Assembly: GCA_041737835.1 (NCBI GenBank)
Contig: JBGSQY010000027.1
Length of the DNA stretch: 64,000 bases
Reading direction: 5' to 3' (one strand)
Source of the DNA: Bythopirellula sp041737835
GTDB lineage: Bacteria; Planctomycetota; Planctomycetia; Pirellulales; Lacipirellulaceae
Every line of letters begins with the position of its first letter. Within the stretch, counting starts at the first letter, position 1. A program made the position numbers and the translations under genes. The notes below the pieces were generated by a model. The model had not been told where the DNA came from, searched no databases, and saw only the letters and a list, made by a program, of their open reading frames with translations. Of this stretch, positions 15,646 through 24,396 are shown piece by piece.

Positions 15646-18044
15646 TTCGCCATTTCTTGAAGCAAAAGGGCCCACTGTTGTCGGCTAAAATTCGTGGATT
15701 CTTGGAAGTTTGCGTCCGCTGGTAATCGTTCTAAGACGAGCTTCGCCTGGGCAATCGTTTGCCGAGCGTTCAAGTCTTGGTTCAAGCGATGCCAACAGTT
15801 GGCGATATGGACAAAACTTTCGAGGACGAACGGCTCGTGCTGATACAGGGTCGAAACATTCGCATAGGCCTTGCGAGCATCTTCGTAACGCCGAAGCTGA
15901 AACAGGACGGTCCCCTGCATCATGTAGCAATTACGGAGCAATGTTTTCGTCAGGGCGGACTCGACGTTGCGCCCATCGAGGGTGATGCTGCGCTGGACGT
16001 CGCTATAAGTTTGCAAAGCGGCTTCGAGATTTTGATCACGTAGCCGACGATTCTTTTGCCGTTCGTTTTCGGTTTTAGCTTCTTTGGCTTTTTGGGCAGG
16101 CTCTTCGGCGGCGCTGTGAAAAGCACGCGCGATTGTGTAGCGAGCGATCATGGCTTGGGGAGCATCGGGATAACGAGCGACGGCTTCTTCAAGCCTGTTG
16201 ATCGCCTCGGTGTACTTGCCTTCCTCATGGAGTTGATCGCCGAGCAAGAAGAGCGAATCGCGCCACTCGTGGCTTGCGGGGGTGAGTGTATCGCCCGTGA
16301 GATTCGTGATCAGCAATTCCTTGGCTTTTTCGTTCTGACCGGCCAGTAGGTAGGCTTTGACGCATTCAACTCGAGCCGCATAAACGTTGGAATCTCGAGG
16401 ATGCATTTCAATGCATTCTTCCAGTGCTGCGATGGCCTCTTTGGTTTTGCCAAGGGCAAGTTTCGATTGACCATACCGCAATAGTGCCAAAGCTCGCCGT
16501 GTGAGAGCTTCATTATGCAGATAATCATCGAGCACCAAGGCGGTGTGCGTGTAGCTTTGACCGCGAAAGTAATTTTCAGCGGCGGCCCAAAGATCGTCGG
16601 TGTAAAAGCGAGATGAATATCGCAAATCGGCCAATGTTTGATACGCACGTCCTGCAGCTCGATAGTGGTACCGAGCTTCGGTCCTAAAGGCTTCCATCGA
16701 GCGATAGCGTTCCGTGTCGTCTGCTTTGGCCATGCACGAATCGCCCCACGTGACGTGAGTCCGGGCTTTGAGTTCGGTCACGGTAGTGGGACCAAACAGT
16801 GCGGGCAGATGTTCAACAAGTCCCATCGCCTGTTCAAATTGGTGGCGATGCAGAAATAGGGCATGAGCTTCAAGGAATTTGGAACGCAACTGAGCAAGGC
16901 TCAAGAGGGGATTGATATAGGTGGTGGGATCGCCGATCGATTCCAAGACCGCGCGATAGCCAGCCAAGGCTTTGTCGTTGTGGCCTGCCTGTTGGGCGAG
17001 TTTGGCTTTGGTAAACGTAGCGACAATGCTTTCGGGAGTGTCGCCGTAGCGGTTGCCCACGGCTTCGTATTGTTCGATGGCTGAGAAAGGATCGTTACGC
17101 AATTCGTAGCATTCGCCGATCATGACCATAGCCTGCCGCGAGATTTCTCCCTTTTTCTTGTCGAGGCGTTCCGCTTCACGGAGTTTTTCTAAGGCATTTT
17201 CAATCAATGTAACTTGCTGGTCGCCAGGTTCCTGAATGGCCTTGGCCGTAGCGAGCGTGATTTGTCCGGCCATAAGTTGCTTGCGTGCTCGCAATGCTTC
17301 GTCATCAGGAAGAGAATTCAAAAGGTCCTGAGCTTCGGCCAAGCGACTAAGTCGCATGAAGATCGTGATGCGAGCCAGGGTCGCCTCAATACGTAATTCG
17401 GGAGTGAGCGAATTGGTGGACAGTAAGATTTCATTATGCCGCAGCGCTTTTTCTAAATCAGGGTTAGGTAAGCTCAAGTACGCTTCGGTGAGTAACCGAT
17501 GGACTTCGGCAGGGGGTTGTTCGTTGCCGACGAGTCCATCATGCAAAATCGCAATTCCCTGACGAGATTGATTGCCATAGATCAAGCTGCGACCCAACAG
17601 AAACAGCAATTCTTTTTCGCGTTCAGAGGGAACTCCCATCTCGCGAGCCTTTTGCAAATAGCGCGCGGCGACGAGTTGTGTCGCGCGTTGCCGTTCCTGC
17701 GACCATTCCCCGTCGGCTTGATAGGCCTTAACGGCACCCAAAATAAACAGCGACGCACCTACGTCGGCTTCACCGGGTTGTTTATTCAAACGATTTACAA
17801 GCAAGCGAGCTTCTTCGTACTTTTGCTCGTCGAGGGCTTGGAAAGCCATTTCCAGCGTGACTTCTTTGACGTCGAGCACGGCAACGTGGCCAACGTAGCT
17901 CCACATGCCGAACGTGCCCACCAAGGCGGCTAACGCCAATATGCCCATCAGCACATTGCGCAACTTCTTTGCACTGAAAAGCCGTGCGAACTTTCCAGGA
18001 GCAGCTTGTTGGCCGACGGGTTGTGTGGCTGGTTGATTGGACAT
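15639..18044 (-). CDS. Membrane-anchored TPR-repeat protein heading the flagellar operon, function unknown
   Basis: This 801 aa protein has a short cytoplasmic N-terminus with a basic patch, one membrane helix at about residues 31-53 (VLMGILALAALVGTFGMWSYV), and then an all-helical remainder of tetratricopeptide-type repeats, e.g. ALRRYG/GKTKEAIAALEECI and GKYTEAINRLEEAVARYPD. It would expose about 740 residues to the periplasm. It shares a 7-bp overlap with the FlgN-like gene and is the first gene of the run leading through the two-component pair to flgB. No known flagellar protein of this size and layout comes to mind. Context suggests a lineage-specific structural or assembly factor, possibly acting in the periplasm. 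Confidence 0.7.
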   Translation of the reverse strand: MSNQPATQPVGQQAAPGKFARLFSAKKLRNVLMGILALAALVGTFGMWSYVGHVAVLDVKEVTLEMAFQALDEQKYEEARLLVNRLNKQPGEADVGASLFILGAVKAYQADGEWSQERQRATQLVAARYLQKAREMGVPSEREKELLFLLGRSLIYGNQSRQGIAILHDGLVGNEQPPAEVHRLLTEAYLSLPNPDLEKALRHNEILLSTNSLTPELRIEATLARITIFMRLSRLAEAQDLLNSLPDDEALRARKQLMAGQITLATAKAIQEPGDQQVTLIENALEKLREAERLDKKKGEISRQAMVMIGECYELRNDPFSAIEQYEAVGNRYGDTPESIVATFTKAKLAQQAGHNDKALAGYRAVLESIGDPTTYINPLLSLAQLRSKFLEAHALFLHRHQFEQAMGLVEHLPALFGPTTVTELKARTHVTWGDSCMAKADDTERYRSMEAFRTEARYHYRAAGRAYQTLADLRYSSRFYTDDLWAAAENYFRGQSYTHTALVLDDYLHNEALTRRALALLRYGQSKLALGKTKEAIAALEECIEMHPRDSNVYAARVECVKAYLLAGQNEKAKELLITNLTGDTLTPASHEWRDSLFLLGDQLHEEGKYTEAINRLEEAVARYPDAPQAMIARYTIARAFHSAAEEPAQKAKEAKTENERQKNRRLRDQNLEAALQTYSDVQRSITLDGRNVESALTKTLLRNCYMMQGTVLFQLRRYEDARKAYANVSTLYQHEPFVLESFVHIANCWHRLNQDLNARQTIAQAKLVLERLPADANFQESTNFSRQQWALLLQEMAKW

Positions 18045-18217
18045 CTGATTTTCGGTTTGTCACCAAGGAGTTTCTTGCGCACGGGCAGAACGATTCCTCG
18101 GCGCGGAGAAACGCGGGGTGCTTGTACCGAAATCGGTGCGCACGTGTCAACCGACAATTGCGGTGATAGCTAGCCCAAGAAGTGCTGGCTCGGCAAGAAG
18201 ATGCAACAGGCAAACCG

Positions 18218-18967
18218 TTAGCTGGCAGCAACGGCGGTGGGGCAGAAGAATTCCATCAACCAGACGTTCATATCGGCAAACATCGTGTCGGTGAGGACAT
18301 CCCCTTCGGGATAGAGACGGAGCGAAAGTGAGAAACCCGCGGAGTGCAACAGACGCAGGTCGTCCATCACCTGGTTGTTGGTGAATTCCGTCTCTGTCGG
18401 CGAGACTGATAGCATGAGTGGCAATTGGCGGGCTGCTTTGATATGCCGGAAGGCATTGCCCCCGCGAGGAACGCGACCGCCTATCGAAATCGCACCGGCG
18501 AATAGTTCGGGGTGTTCCATGCCCACGCGGAGGGCCATGGTGCCACCATCGCCACGTCCGGCGACGAAAATTCGATCGGGATGAACATTGAATTGCGAGC
18601 GAGCAATATCCAGGCACTGGCGCACTTGTTGGCAAGCGTCGGCGACTTCACCGGCCGTTTGCCGCCAAGTGAATACGCGGCGAGTCTTGCTTGTGCGCCG
18701 TGTACCACGCGGAGAGATGCCCACGAAATTGCGGACACTCACGAGCGGCATCATTTGTTGGAGTTCCAACTCGCTGCTCTCGCTGCCGTGGAGCCAGATA
18801 ATCAGTGGATACGAATAACCGGGCTCGTAGTGAATTGGTGTGAACAGCGAATGCGGCAGCGATTCGCTGGGGCGCGCGGGAGCGAGTGAGGCACGACGTT
18901 TCTGAGACCAGTTGGCAACGATTGTGGATGCGGATGAGGTCTGCGAAAGCGACGACGTGCGTAACAT
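18218..18967 (-). CDS. Alpha/beta-hydrolase-fold protein with degenerate catalytic triad
   Basis: This 249 aa protein has the outline of the phospholipase/carboxylesterase or PHB-depolymerase-like group: YSYPLIIWLHGSESSE (oxyanion strand), then HPDRIFVAGRGDGGTMALR at the nucleophile elbow. The expected G-x-S-x-G reads GRGDG, so the nucleophile Ser is replaced by Gly. The expected acid position (SVSPTETEFT, normally G-x-x-D-x-x-V) has no clear Asp, and the expected C-terminal His region (LYPEGDVLTD, normally G-G-H-x-x) has none. No signal peptide is evident. It lies 173 bp upstream of the flagellar TPR gene on the same strand. It is probably a non-catalytic relative rather than a recent pseudogene, since the frame is fully open. 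Confidence 0.65.
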   Translation of the reverse strand: MLRTSSLSQTSSASTIVANWSQKRRASLAPARPSESLPHSLFTPIHYEPGYSYPLIIWLHGSESSELELQQMMPLVSVRNFVGISPRGTRRTSKTRRVFTWRQTAGEVADACQQVRQCLDIARSQFNVHPDRIFVAGRGDGGTMALRVGMEHPELFAGAISIGGRVPRGGNAFRHIKAARQLPLMLSVSPTETEFTNNQVMDDLRLLHSAGFSLSLRLYPEGDVLTDTMFADMNVWLMEFFCPTAVAAS

Positions 18968-19350
18968 AGTGAAGCTGCAGGTGGGTGTTGTGGAGGACCG
19001 AAGACGAACGTTACATCACCGCTATCACTTCCATGACCAACACCCGTGCCGGATTAAATTTGCTGCTCGCGAGGGGCGAGACTGGCTAGCTTGTCTGGCA
19101 CGCTATATCCATCGTGCAAGCACTTGCACGAATATCAGTCGTCGATGACGTAACGATGGGTTTTTAATCCAGGTTTCATCGTGTGTCAACGTCATGGCGG
19201 GAAAAGGCACAGGCGGCGAGTGCTAGCACTTCCGATTCCCTGCACGTTTACTCGGGCGCGGGCCTCATTTCGCGCAAACGAGCCAACTGTTGCGATTACC
19301 CCAAACCGATGGGGAATTGTGGACAATTTGCTAGGCGCAACACAAACTTG
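18968..19350. other. Intergenic region between mdh and the esterase-fold gene
   Basis: About 380 bp without a credible gene. It contains a 12-bp palindrome AGTGCTAGCACT near 19217-19230 and AC-rich sequence but no clear terminator, RNA or promoter signature. The mdh transcript ends here and the transcript of the esterase-fold gene starts at its left edge. Confidence 0.5.
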
Positions 19351-20292
19351 TTACGCCATTTTATCCATCACACCCACAAGTTCTTTCACAGCGTCGACGC
19401 TCTTTTGGAAGGCCACTTTTTCTTCAGCGGTCAGTTTGAGTTCTATAATTTTCTCGACACCATCGGAACCAAGAATCACGGGCACACCGACATAGTAACC
19501 ACCTACGCCATATTCTTTGTCGCAGTAAGCGGCGCAAGGAATCAAACGCTTCTTGTCGCGAACAACCGCTTCGACCATTTGCGTTGTGGAGGCAGCGGGG
19601 GCGTAATAAGCACTTCCTGTTTTGAGATAGCTGACGATCTCGGCGCCGCCGTTGCGAGTGCGCGTGACGATTTCTTCCAGCCGTTGGGGATCGATCAACT
19701 GTTGCACCGGAATACCACCGACGGAGGTGCAGCTTGGAATCGGCACCATTGTGTCGCCATGACCTCCCATCAATAGGGCGGAGATGTCCTCAACGCTCAC
19801 CCCAAGTTCCATGGCAAGGAACGTGCGATAGCGGGCTGTATCTAGTACGCCGGCTTGACCCACCACGCGCTTGGGTGGGAAGCCCGTCACTTGCATTGCC
19901 TTTTGCACCATGGCATCGAGCGGATTGCTGACAACGATCACGACGGCGTTTTCGCTCGAACGGCGAACTTCGAGGCACACGCTTTCCATGATTTTGGCAT
20001 TCGTGGCAAGCAAATCGTCGCGGCTCATGCCGGGCTTGCGGGGTATGCCAGCAGTGATGACGACAACGTCGCTGCCCGCGGTATCTTCATAGTTCGTGGT
20101 GCCAATGATATTGGAATCAAACCCCATCACGGGGGATGCTTGCATCAAATCGAGCGCTTTGCCCTTAGGCATTTGCTCGGTTTGGGGAATGTCCAACAGA
20201 ACAATGTCACCCAACTCTGCTGCCGCGCACCAATGGGCCGTGGTGGCACCGACATTTCCCGCTCCGATGATGGTGATCTTGGCACGCCGCAT
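19351..20292 (-). CDS. mdh: Malate dehydrogenase (LDH-like type)
   Basis: It interconverts malate and oxaloacetate with NAD in the TCA cycle. The 313 aa product has the Rossmann motif ITIIGAGNVGATTAHW, the NAD-binding Asp in IVLLDIPQ, the substrate-binding loop ITAGIPRKPGMSRDDL, the NPLD segment (VSNPLDAMVQ) and the catalytic His region LLMGGHGDTMVP. The residue context (RKPGM-SR, MVP) fits malate rather than lactate dehydrogenase. The ATG at 20292 is chosen over a TTG one codon upstream because GGGAG lies at a good distance. The gene stands alone on the minus strand, 112 bp from the thioredoxin-like gene. Confidence 0.95.
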   Translation of the reverse strand: MRRAKITIIGAGNVGATTAHWCAAAELGDIVLLDIPQTEQMPKGKALDLMQASPVMGFDSNIIGTTNYEDTAGSDVVVITAGIPRKPGMSRDDLLATNAKIMESVCLEVRRSSENAVVIVVSNPLDAMVQKAMQVTGFPPKRVVGQAGVLDTARYRTFLAMELGVSVEDISALLMGGHGDTMVPIPSCTSVGGIPVQQLIDPQRLEEIVTRTRNGGAEIVSYLKTGSAYYAPAASTTQMVEAVVRDKKRLIPCAAYCDKEYGVGGYYVGVPVILGSDGVEKIIELKLTAEEKVAFQKSVDAVKELVGVMDKMA

Positions 20293-20407
20293 CAAACTGC
20301 TCCCTTACTATTCTGACTAAGAAACTCGCGTCAAAACCGTGAGTATCGCGCCAAAGGGCCGATGTGGCAAGTGGCCCCGGGCGGGCCGTGGATTACGACA
20401 ATTGTCG

Positions 20408-20923
20408 CTATCTTAATTGCGAACCGCTGAGCCATGCCAAGCGGCTGAGCGCAGCCTGCATACCGGCTGCCAGATTTTCGGCAGATTGCTGTCCGACAAG
20501 TTTTTGCAGCGATTGACCCTGAGGAGACACGAATTCCACCGTGGGAAAGCCACTGACGGCAAAATAGGCGCACACGTCGCGTTCTTGGTCGGCGTCAACC
20601 AAGACACAGACAAAATTCTGTCCTAGCGTACCCACGCGAGCATCGGAAAATGCAGTTTCGGCCATGCGGTGGCAAAACGTGCACCATTCAGCCGTGAAGA
20701 AGAACAAGCAGGGAATCCCACGGTCGGCGGCGATTTGGCAGCCCGTGCGGACATCGTTTACGAAATAGAGCTGCCCATGCTGTTCGATGAATTTGGAATC
20801 AACTGCCGTTAGGAATTCTGGTTGCGACTTGCGGCTCGCGTCGCCACACCCCATGCACACTCCGGCCATTAGCACTATTAATAAGGTGCGAACGCGGATT
20901 CTGCGCAGGGATTTCCAGGTCAT
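20408..20923 (-). CDS. Thioredoxin-fold protein, probably exported lipoprotein
   Basis: This 171 aa protein from the chosen ATG (MTWKSLRRIRVRTLL) starts with a basic then hydrophobic segment ending LMAGVCMGCGDAS, which looks like a lipoprotein signal with an imperfect lipobox. The mature part contains the thioredoxin active site in FFFTAEWCTFCHRMAE (WCTFC), the cis-Pro strand GFPTVEFVSPQG, and DADQERDVC. It probably reduces or isomerises disulfides in the periplasm or delivers electrons there. An alternative start 20 codons upstream would reach into the flhA promoter region. It is divergent from flhA, with a shared intergenic space of about 190 bp. Confidence 0.78.
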   Translation of the reverse strand: MTWKSLRRIRVRTLLIVLMAGVCMGCGDASRKSQPEFLTAVDSKFIEQHGQLYFVNDVRTGCQIAADRGIPCLFFFTAEWCTFCHRMAETAFSDARVGTLGQNFVCVLVDADQERDVCAYFAVSGFPTVEFVSPQGQSLQKLVGQQSAENLAAGMQAALSRLAWLSGSQLR

Positions 20924-21115
20924 AAGCAGTGCCCAAGATGGCGAGAGGGAGGTGCAAGCGGGCTCTTGGTTGTTATCGCCCACGATGCTAGCGTGACTTC
21001 AGTGGAAGTATTCACGCGGAAATTGCGGTCTGGACAACGCAACCCGCAGTTCTTAACATCCCGCCCTCTCTTCTACCAATTCTTTTCAAAACCTATTCGA
21101 TCGCGGAGTCCACGG

Positions 21116-23197
21116 ATGGCTTCTGAGCTGTCTGGCGTTGCGGGCATTGTCCGTCGTAGCCAGGATCTCGTTCTGCCGGTTGCTATAGTCACCAGCGTGC
21201 TGGTGATTTTGGTGCCGTTGCCGCCCGCGCTATTGGACGTGCTGTTGGCGGGGAATATCACCATTGCGGTGATCGTTCTGCTCACCACGATCTATGTCAA
21301 GACGCCGCTTGAATTCAGCATCTTTCCTTCGGTGCTGTTGGCCACAACACTCGCGCGGTTGGTGCTTAATGTCGCGACGACTCGCTTGATTTTGACCCGT
21401 GCCGCGGTGGATGGCGAAAATGCCGCGGGAGGAGTAATCACGGCGTTTGCGAATTTCGTCGCCGGCGAAGGCAATCTCGTCGTCGGCTCGATCATCTTTA
21501 TCATTATCATTGTGATCCAGTTCGTGGTGATCACTAAAGGTGCCACCCGCATCAGCGAAGTGGCCGCACGGTTTGCCTTGGACGGTATGCCCGGTAAGCA
21601 AATGGCGATCGATGCCGATTTGAATGCTGGCATCATCGACGAACGCGAAGCTCAGCGGCGACGTGGCGAAATCACGCAGCAAGCCGACTTCTTCGGGGCC
21701 ATGGACGGTGCCAGCAAGTTCGTGCGTGGCGATGCGATTGCAGGCATCATCATTACCGTGATCAACGTGCTGGGTGGTTTGATCATCGGTGTGGTTGAAT
21801 ACGACATGCCGGTGGCCGATGCTGCAGCGATGTTTACCCGGCTTTCGATTGGCGATGGCTTGGTGAGCCAAGTGCCTGCGTTCTTGATTTCGCTCGCCGC
21901 GGGTTTGCTTGTCACTCGTTCGAGCAAGAGCAGCAACCTACCGCATGAATTCATGACTCAACTTTTCTCGCGGCCCCAAGCTTTGGCCGTGGCCGCGGGA
22001 TTCTTGGCTGTTTTGATCACAACCGATCTGCCGCGAACACCGCTGATCGTGATGTGTGCCGCGTGCTTGGGCATGGCCCGCATGCTTACTCAGTCCGAGG
22101 TCCGAAAACAAACGCAAGATGCCGCCGACGCGGAAGACAAGAAACCGAAAGCCGAAGAACGTATCGAAGATTTCTTGACGGTCGATCCCATGGAAGTGGA
22201 GGTCGGCGTGGGGCTGATACGCCTTGCCGATCCGAAACGTGGTGGCGACTTGCTCGAACGCATCCAACGCGTGCGGCAAAGCGTCGCGGCGGAGATCGGC
22301 ATCATCATGCCGAAGGTGCGAATTCGCGACAACATGCGGCTCGATCCGAATGAGTATCGGATCAAAATCGCCGACATGCCCGTCGCGCAGGATCGGCTCG
22401 AACCAACTTACCTGCTGGCCATCGATTCCGGTATGACGACCGGCAAGATCGACGGCATTGTGACCAAGGATCCCGCGTTCGGGACGGAAGCTCGCTGGAT
22501 TCTGCCGGGATTGCAAGATCAGGCCGAGTTGATGGGTTACACGGTTGTGGAACCCGGGGCTGTCTTGGCAACGCATCTCACGGAGGTTTGTCGTCGGCAT
22601 GCCGACGAAATCCTCACACGCGACTCGGCCAAACACTTGGTCAACGAGCTCAAGCAAACTCAACCCGCGGTTGTTGATGAACTGATCCCCAGCACGATGT
22701 CGCTGGCAGAAGTACAGGGTGTATTGCAATTGTTGCTTCGCGAACAAGTGCCGATTCGGCAGCTCGCGACGATCTTGGAAACGCTCGGCGATTATGCGCA
22801 CCGCACGAAAGACCAAGTTTTGCTCACCGAATATGTCCGGCATCGGCTGGCGCGGCAGATTTGTACGCGCTATCGCAATGAGGAGGGTCAACTGCATGTG
22901 ATCGCCCTCGATCCGGCGATGGAAGACCGCATTCGCGCGGGCTTTGAACACACCGAGCGTGGCATGTTCATTCGCATGTCGCCACAAGCGATTGAAGCGA
23001 CCTGCCAGTCGATTGCCAAGGAACTGCCCAAGCTTACCAACTCGCACCACACGCCGATCGTGCTGGTCAGTCCGCAGATCCGCGCTGCCCTCAAACAAAT
23101 CACCGAGAACCACTTGAGCCAACTCGTGGTGCTCAGCTTTAACGAAATCACTCGTGACACACAGATCATGACCGTGGGGCTTGCCTCAGATAACTGA
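21116..23197 (+). CDS. flhA: Flagellar biosynthesis protein FlhA
   Basis: FlhA is the large inner-membrane export-gate subunit. The start at 21116 gives MASELSGVAGIVRRSQDLVLP and 693 aa, the normal length. Eight hydrophobic segments occupy about residues 20-315, with the family signature ATTLARLVLNVATTRLIL and the FHIPEP-like loop region RISEVAARFALDGMPGKQMAIDADLNAGII followed by EAQRRRGEI. The cytoplasmic domain (about 345-693) contains the chaperone-docking region and ends VLSFNEITRDTQIMTVG. It is followed after 11 bp by flhF. This starts the plus-strand flagellar operon flhA-flhF-flhG-small membrane protein-sigma factor. Confidence 0.96.
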   Translation: MASELSGVAGIVRRSQDLVLPVAIVTSVLVILVPLPPALLDVLLAGNITIAVIVLLTTIYVKTPLEFSIFPSVLLATTLARLVLNVATTRLILTRAAVDGENAAGGVITAFANFVAGEGNLVVGSIIFIIIIVIQFVVITKGATRISEVAARFALDGMPGKQMAIDADLNAGIIDEREAQRRRGEITQQADFFGAMDGASKFVRGDAIAGIIITVINVLGGLIIGVVEYDMPVADAAAMFTRLSIGDGLVSQVPAFLISLAAGLLVTRSSKSSNLPHEFMTQLFSRPQALAVAAGFLAVLITTDLPRTPLIVMCAACLGMARMLTQSEVRKQTQDAADAEDKKPKAEERIEDFLTVDPMEVEVGVGLIRLADPKRGGDLLERIQRVRQSVAAEIGIIMPKVRIRDNMRLDPNEYRIKIADMPVAQDRLEPTYLLAIDSGMTTGKIDGIVTKDPAFGTEARWILPGLQDQAELMGYTVVEPGAVLATHLTEVCRRHADEILTRDSAKHLVNELKQTQPAVVDELIPSTMSLAEVQGVLQLLLREQVPIRQLATILETLGDYAHRTKDQVLLTEYVRHRLARQICTRYRNEEGQLHVIALDPAMEDRIRAGFEHTERGMFIRMSPQAIEATCQSIAKELPKLTNSHHTPIVLVSPQIRAALKQITENHLSQLVVLSFNEITRDTQIMTVGLASDN

Positions 23198-23208
23198 TAG
23201 AATTGACT

Positions 23209-24357
23209 ATGAATATTCAAACTTTTCGTGCTAAATCGATGCAACAGGCGATCGACATGGTTCGCAGGGAATTGGGTCCCGAGGCCACCGTGTTGCACAC
23301 GCGTGAGTTGCACGCCAGCGTGCTGGGACGGCTGTTCTTCGGCAAGGAATATGAAGTTGCCGCTTCATGCGAGGCCGACATTCCTTCGCGATTGGCTCCG
23401 GCTGTGAGCTATGAGCCCACGCCCGCGATCGTCGAACTGGCCACGATTGAAACCGATTATCGCTCGCGTTATCGCGATGACTTTCGCCAACAATTGGGCG
23501 CCGAACTCGACGAATTGCAATTCATGGCTGGTGACTTGAATTGTCGCGCGAGTGATTCTGCCGTGCAGCATCTGCCCGAGGCATTGTTTGAAGTCTACAC
23601 CGACTTGATCGAGGCGGAACTCGAGGAACGCGTCGCCCAAGAGTTCATCGAGCACCTGCGTTCGGAAACCACGGTCGATCTGACTGACAAATTCGCGCTG
23701 CGTGCGGAATTGGCTCGGCTTGTGGAAAGTGAAATTCAAGTGGCTGGACCGCTTAAAACTTCGGCGGGTCAAGGCCGCGTGGTTGCGTTGGTGGGACCTA
23801 CCGGCGTGGGGAAGACGACCACCATCGCCAAGCTCGCAGCAAACTATCGTTTGCGTGAAAACAAAACGGTCGGTTTGATCACGGTCGACACCTATCGCAT
23901 CGCCGCCGTCGAACAACTGCGGACTTATGCCGAGATCATCGACCTCCCCATGGAAGTTGTGAGCACTCCGCGAGAAATGCGCGAAGCCATTGCCCGTATG
24001 AAGTCGCTCGACCTTGTGTTGATGGATACCGCCGGTCGCAGCCCACGCGATGAAGTCCGAATTCAAGAACTCAAGGCGATCCTGGCCGAGGCGAACCCCG
24101 CTGAAGTCCATCTGGTGCTCAGTGCCACGGGTGGCGCGAAGAGTCTCACGACGACCGCCAAACAATTCGCGACTGTCGGCACCACGGCGATGATTGTCAC
24201 CAAACTCGACGAAGCGATGGGCCTTGGCAATTTGCTCTCGGTTGTTCGCGGTTGCGGCCTGCCGATCAGCTATATCACCGACGGTCAGAATGTGCCGGAT
24301 GACATTCAAGTGGCCCAGCGACGTCCCCTCGCACAACAAATTCTCGGACTCAACTAA
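23209..24357 (+). CDS. flhF: Flagellar SRP-type GTPase FlhF
   Basis: FlhF is the GTPase that sets flagellar number and position. Starting at ATG 23209 (a TTG lies two codons upstream), the 382 aa product begins MNIQTFRAKSMQQAIDMVRR, as in the family (F-x-A-x-x-M-x-x-A-L-x-x-V-x-x-x-L-G). The N domain leads to the SRP-type G domain: Walker A GPTGVGKTTTIAKLAANY, DTYRIAAVEQL, DTAGRSPRDE, and TKLDEAMGLGNLL (guanine specificity). The family ending is QNVPDDIQVAQ. It sits between flhA and flhG, its normal partner order. Confidence 0.95.
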   Translation: MNIQTFRAKSMQQAIDMVRRELGPEATVLHTRELHASVLGRLFFGKEYEVAASCEADIPSRLAPAVSYEPTPAIVELATIETDYRSRYRDDFRQQLGAELDELQFMAGDLNCRASDSAVQHLPEALFEVYTDLIEAELEERVAQEFIEHLRSETTVDLTDKFALRAELARLVESEIQVAGPLKTSAGQGRVVALVGPTGVGKTTTIAKLAANYRLRENKTVGLITVDTYRIAAVEQLRTYAEIIDLPMEVVSTPREMREAIARMKSLDLVLMDTAGRSPRDEVRIQELKAILAEANPAEVHLVLSATGGAKSLTTTAKQFATVGTTAMIVTKLDEAMGLGNLLSVVRGCGLPISYITDGQNVPDDIQVAQRRPLAQQILGLN

Positions 24358-24396
24358 TCTCTGACCTCCGACCTCCAAACTCTCACCTCCTTTCTT

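Noticed and set aside
19217..19230. CIRCE-like operator (AGTGCTAGCACT)
   Set aside because: It lacks the 9-bp spacer between TTAGCACTC and GAGTGCTAA that defines CIRCE, and no chaperone gene is near.
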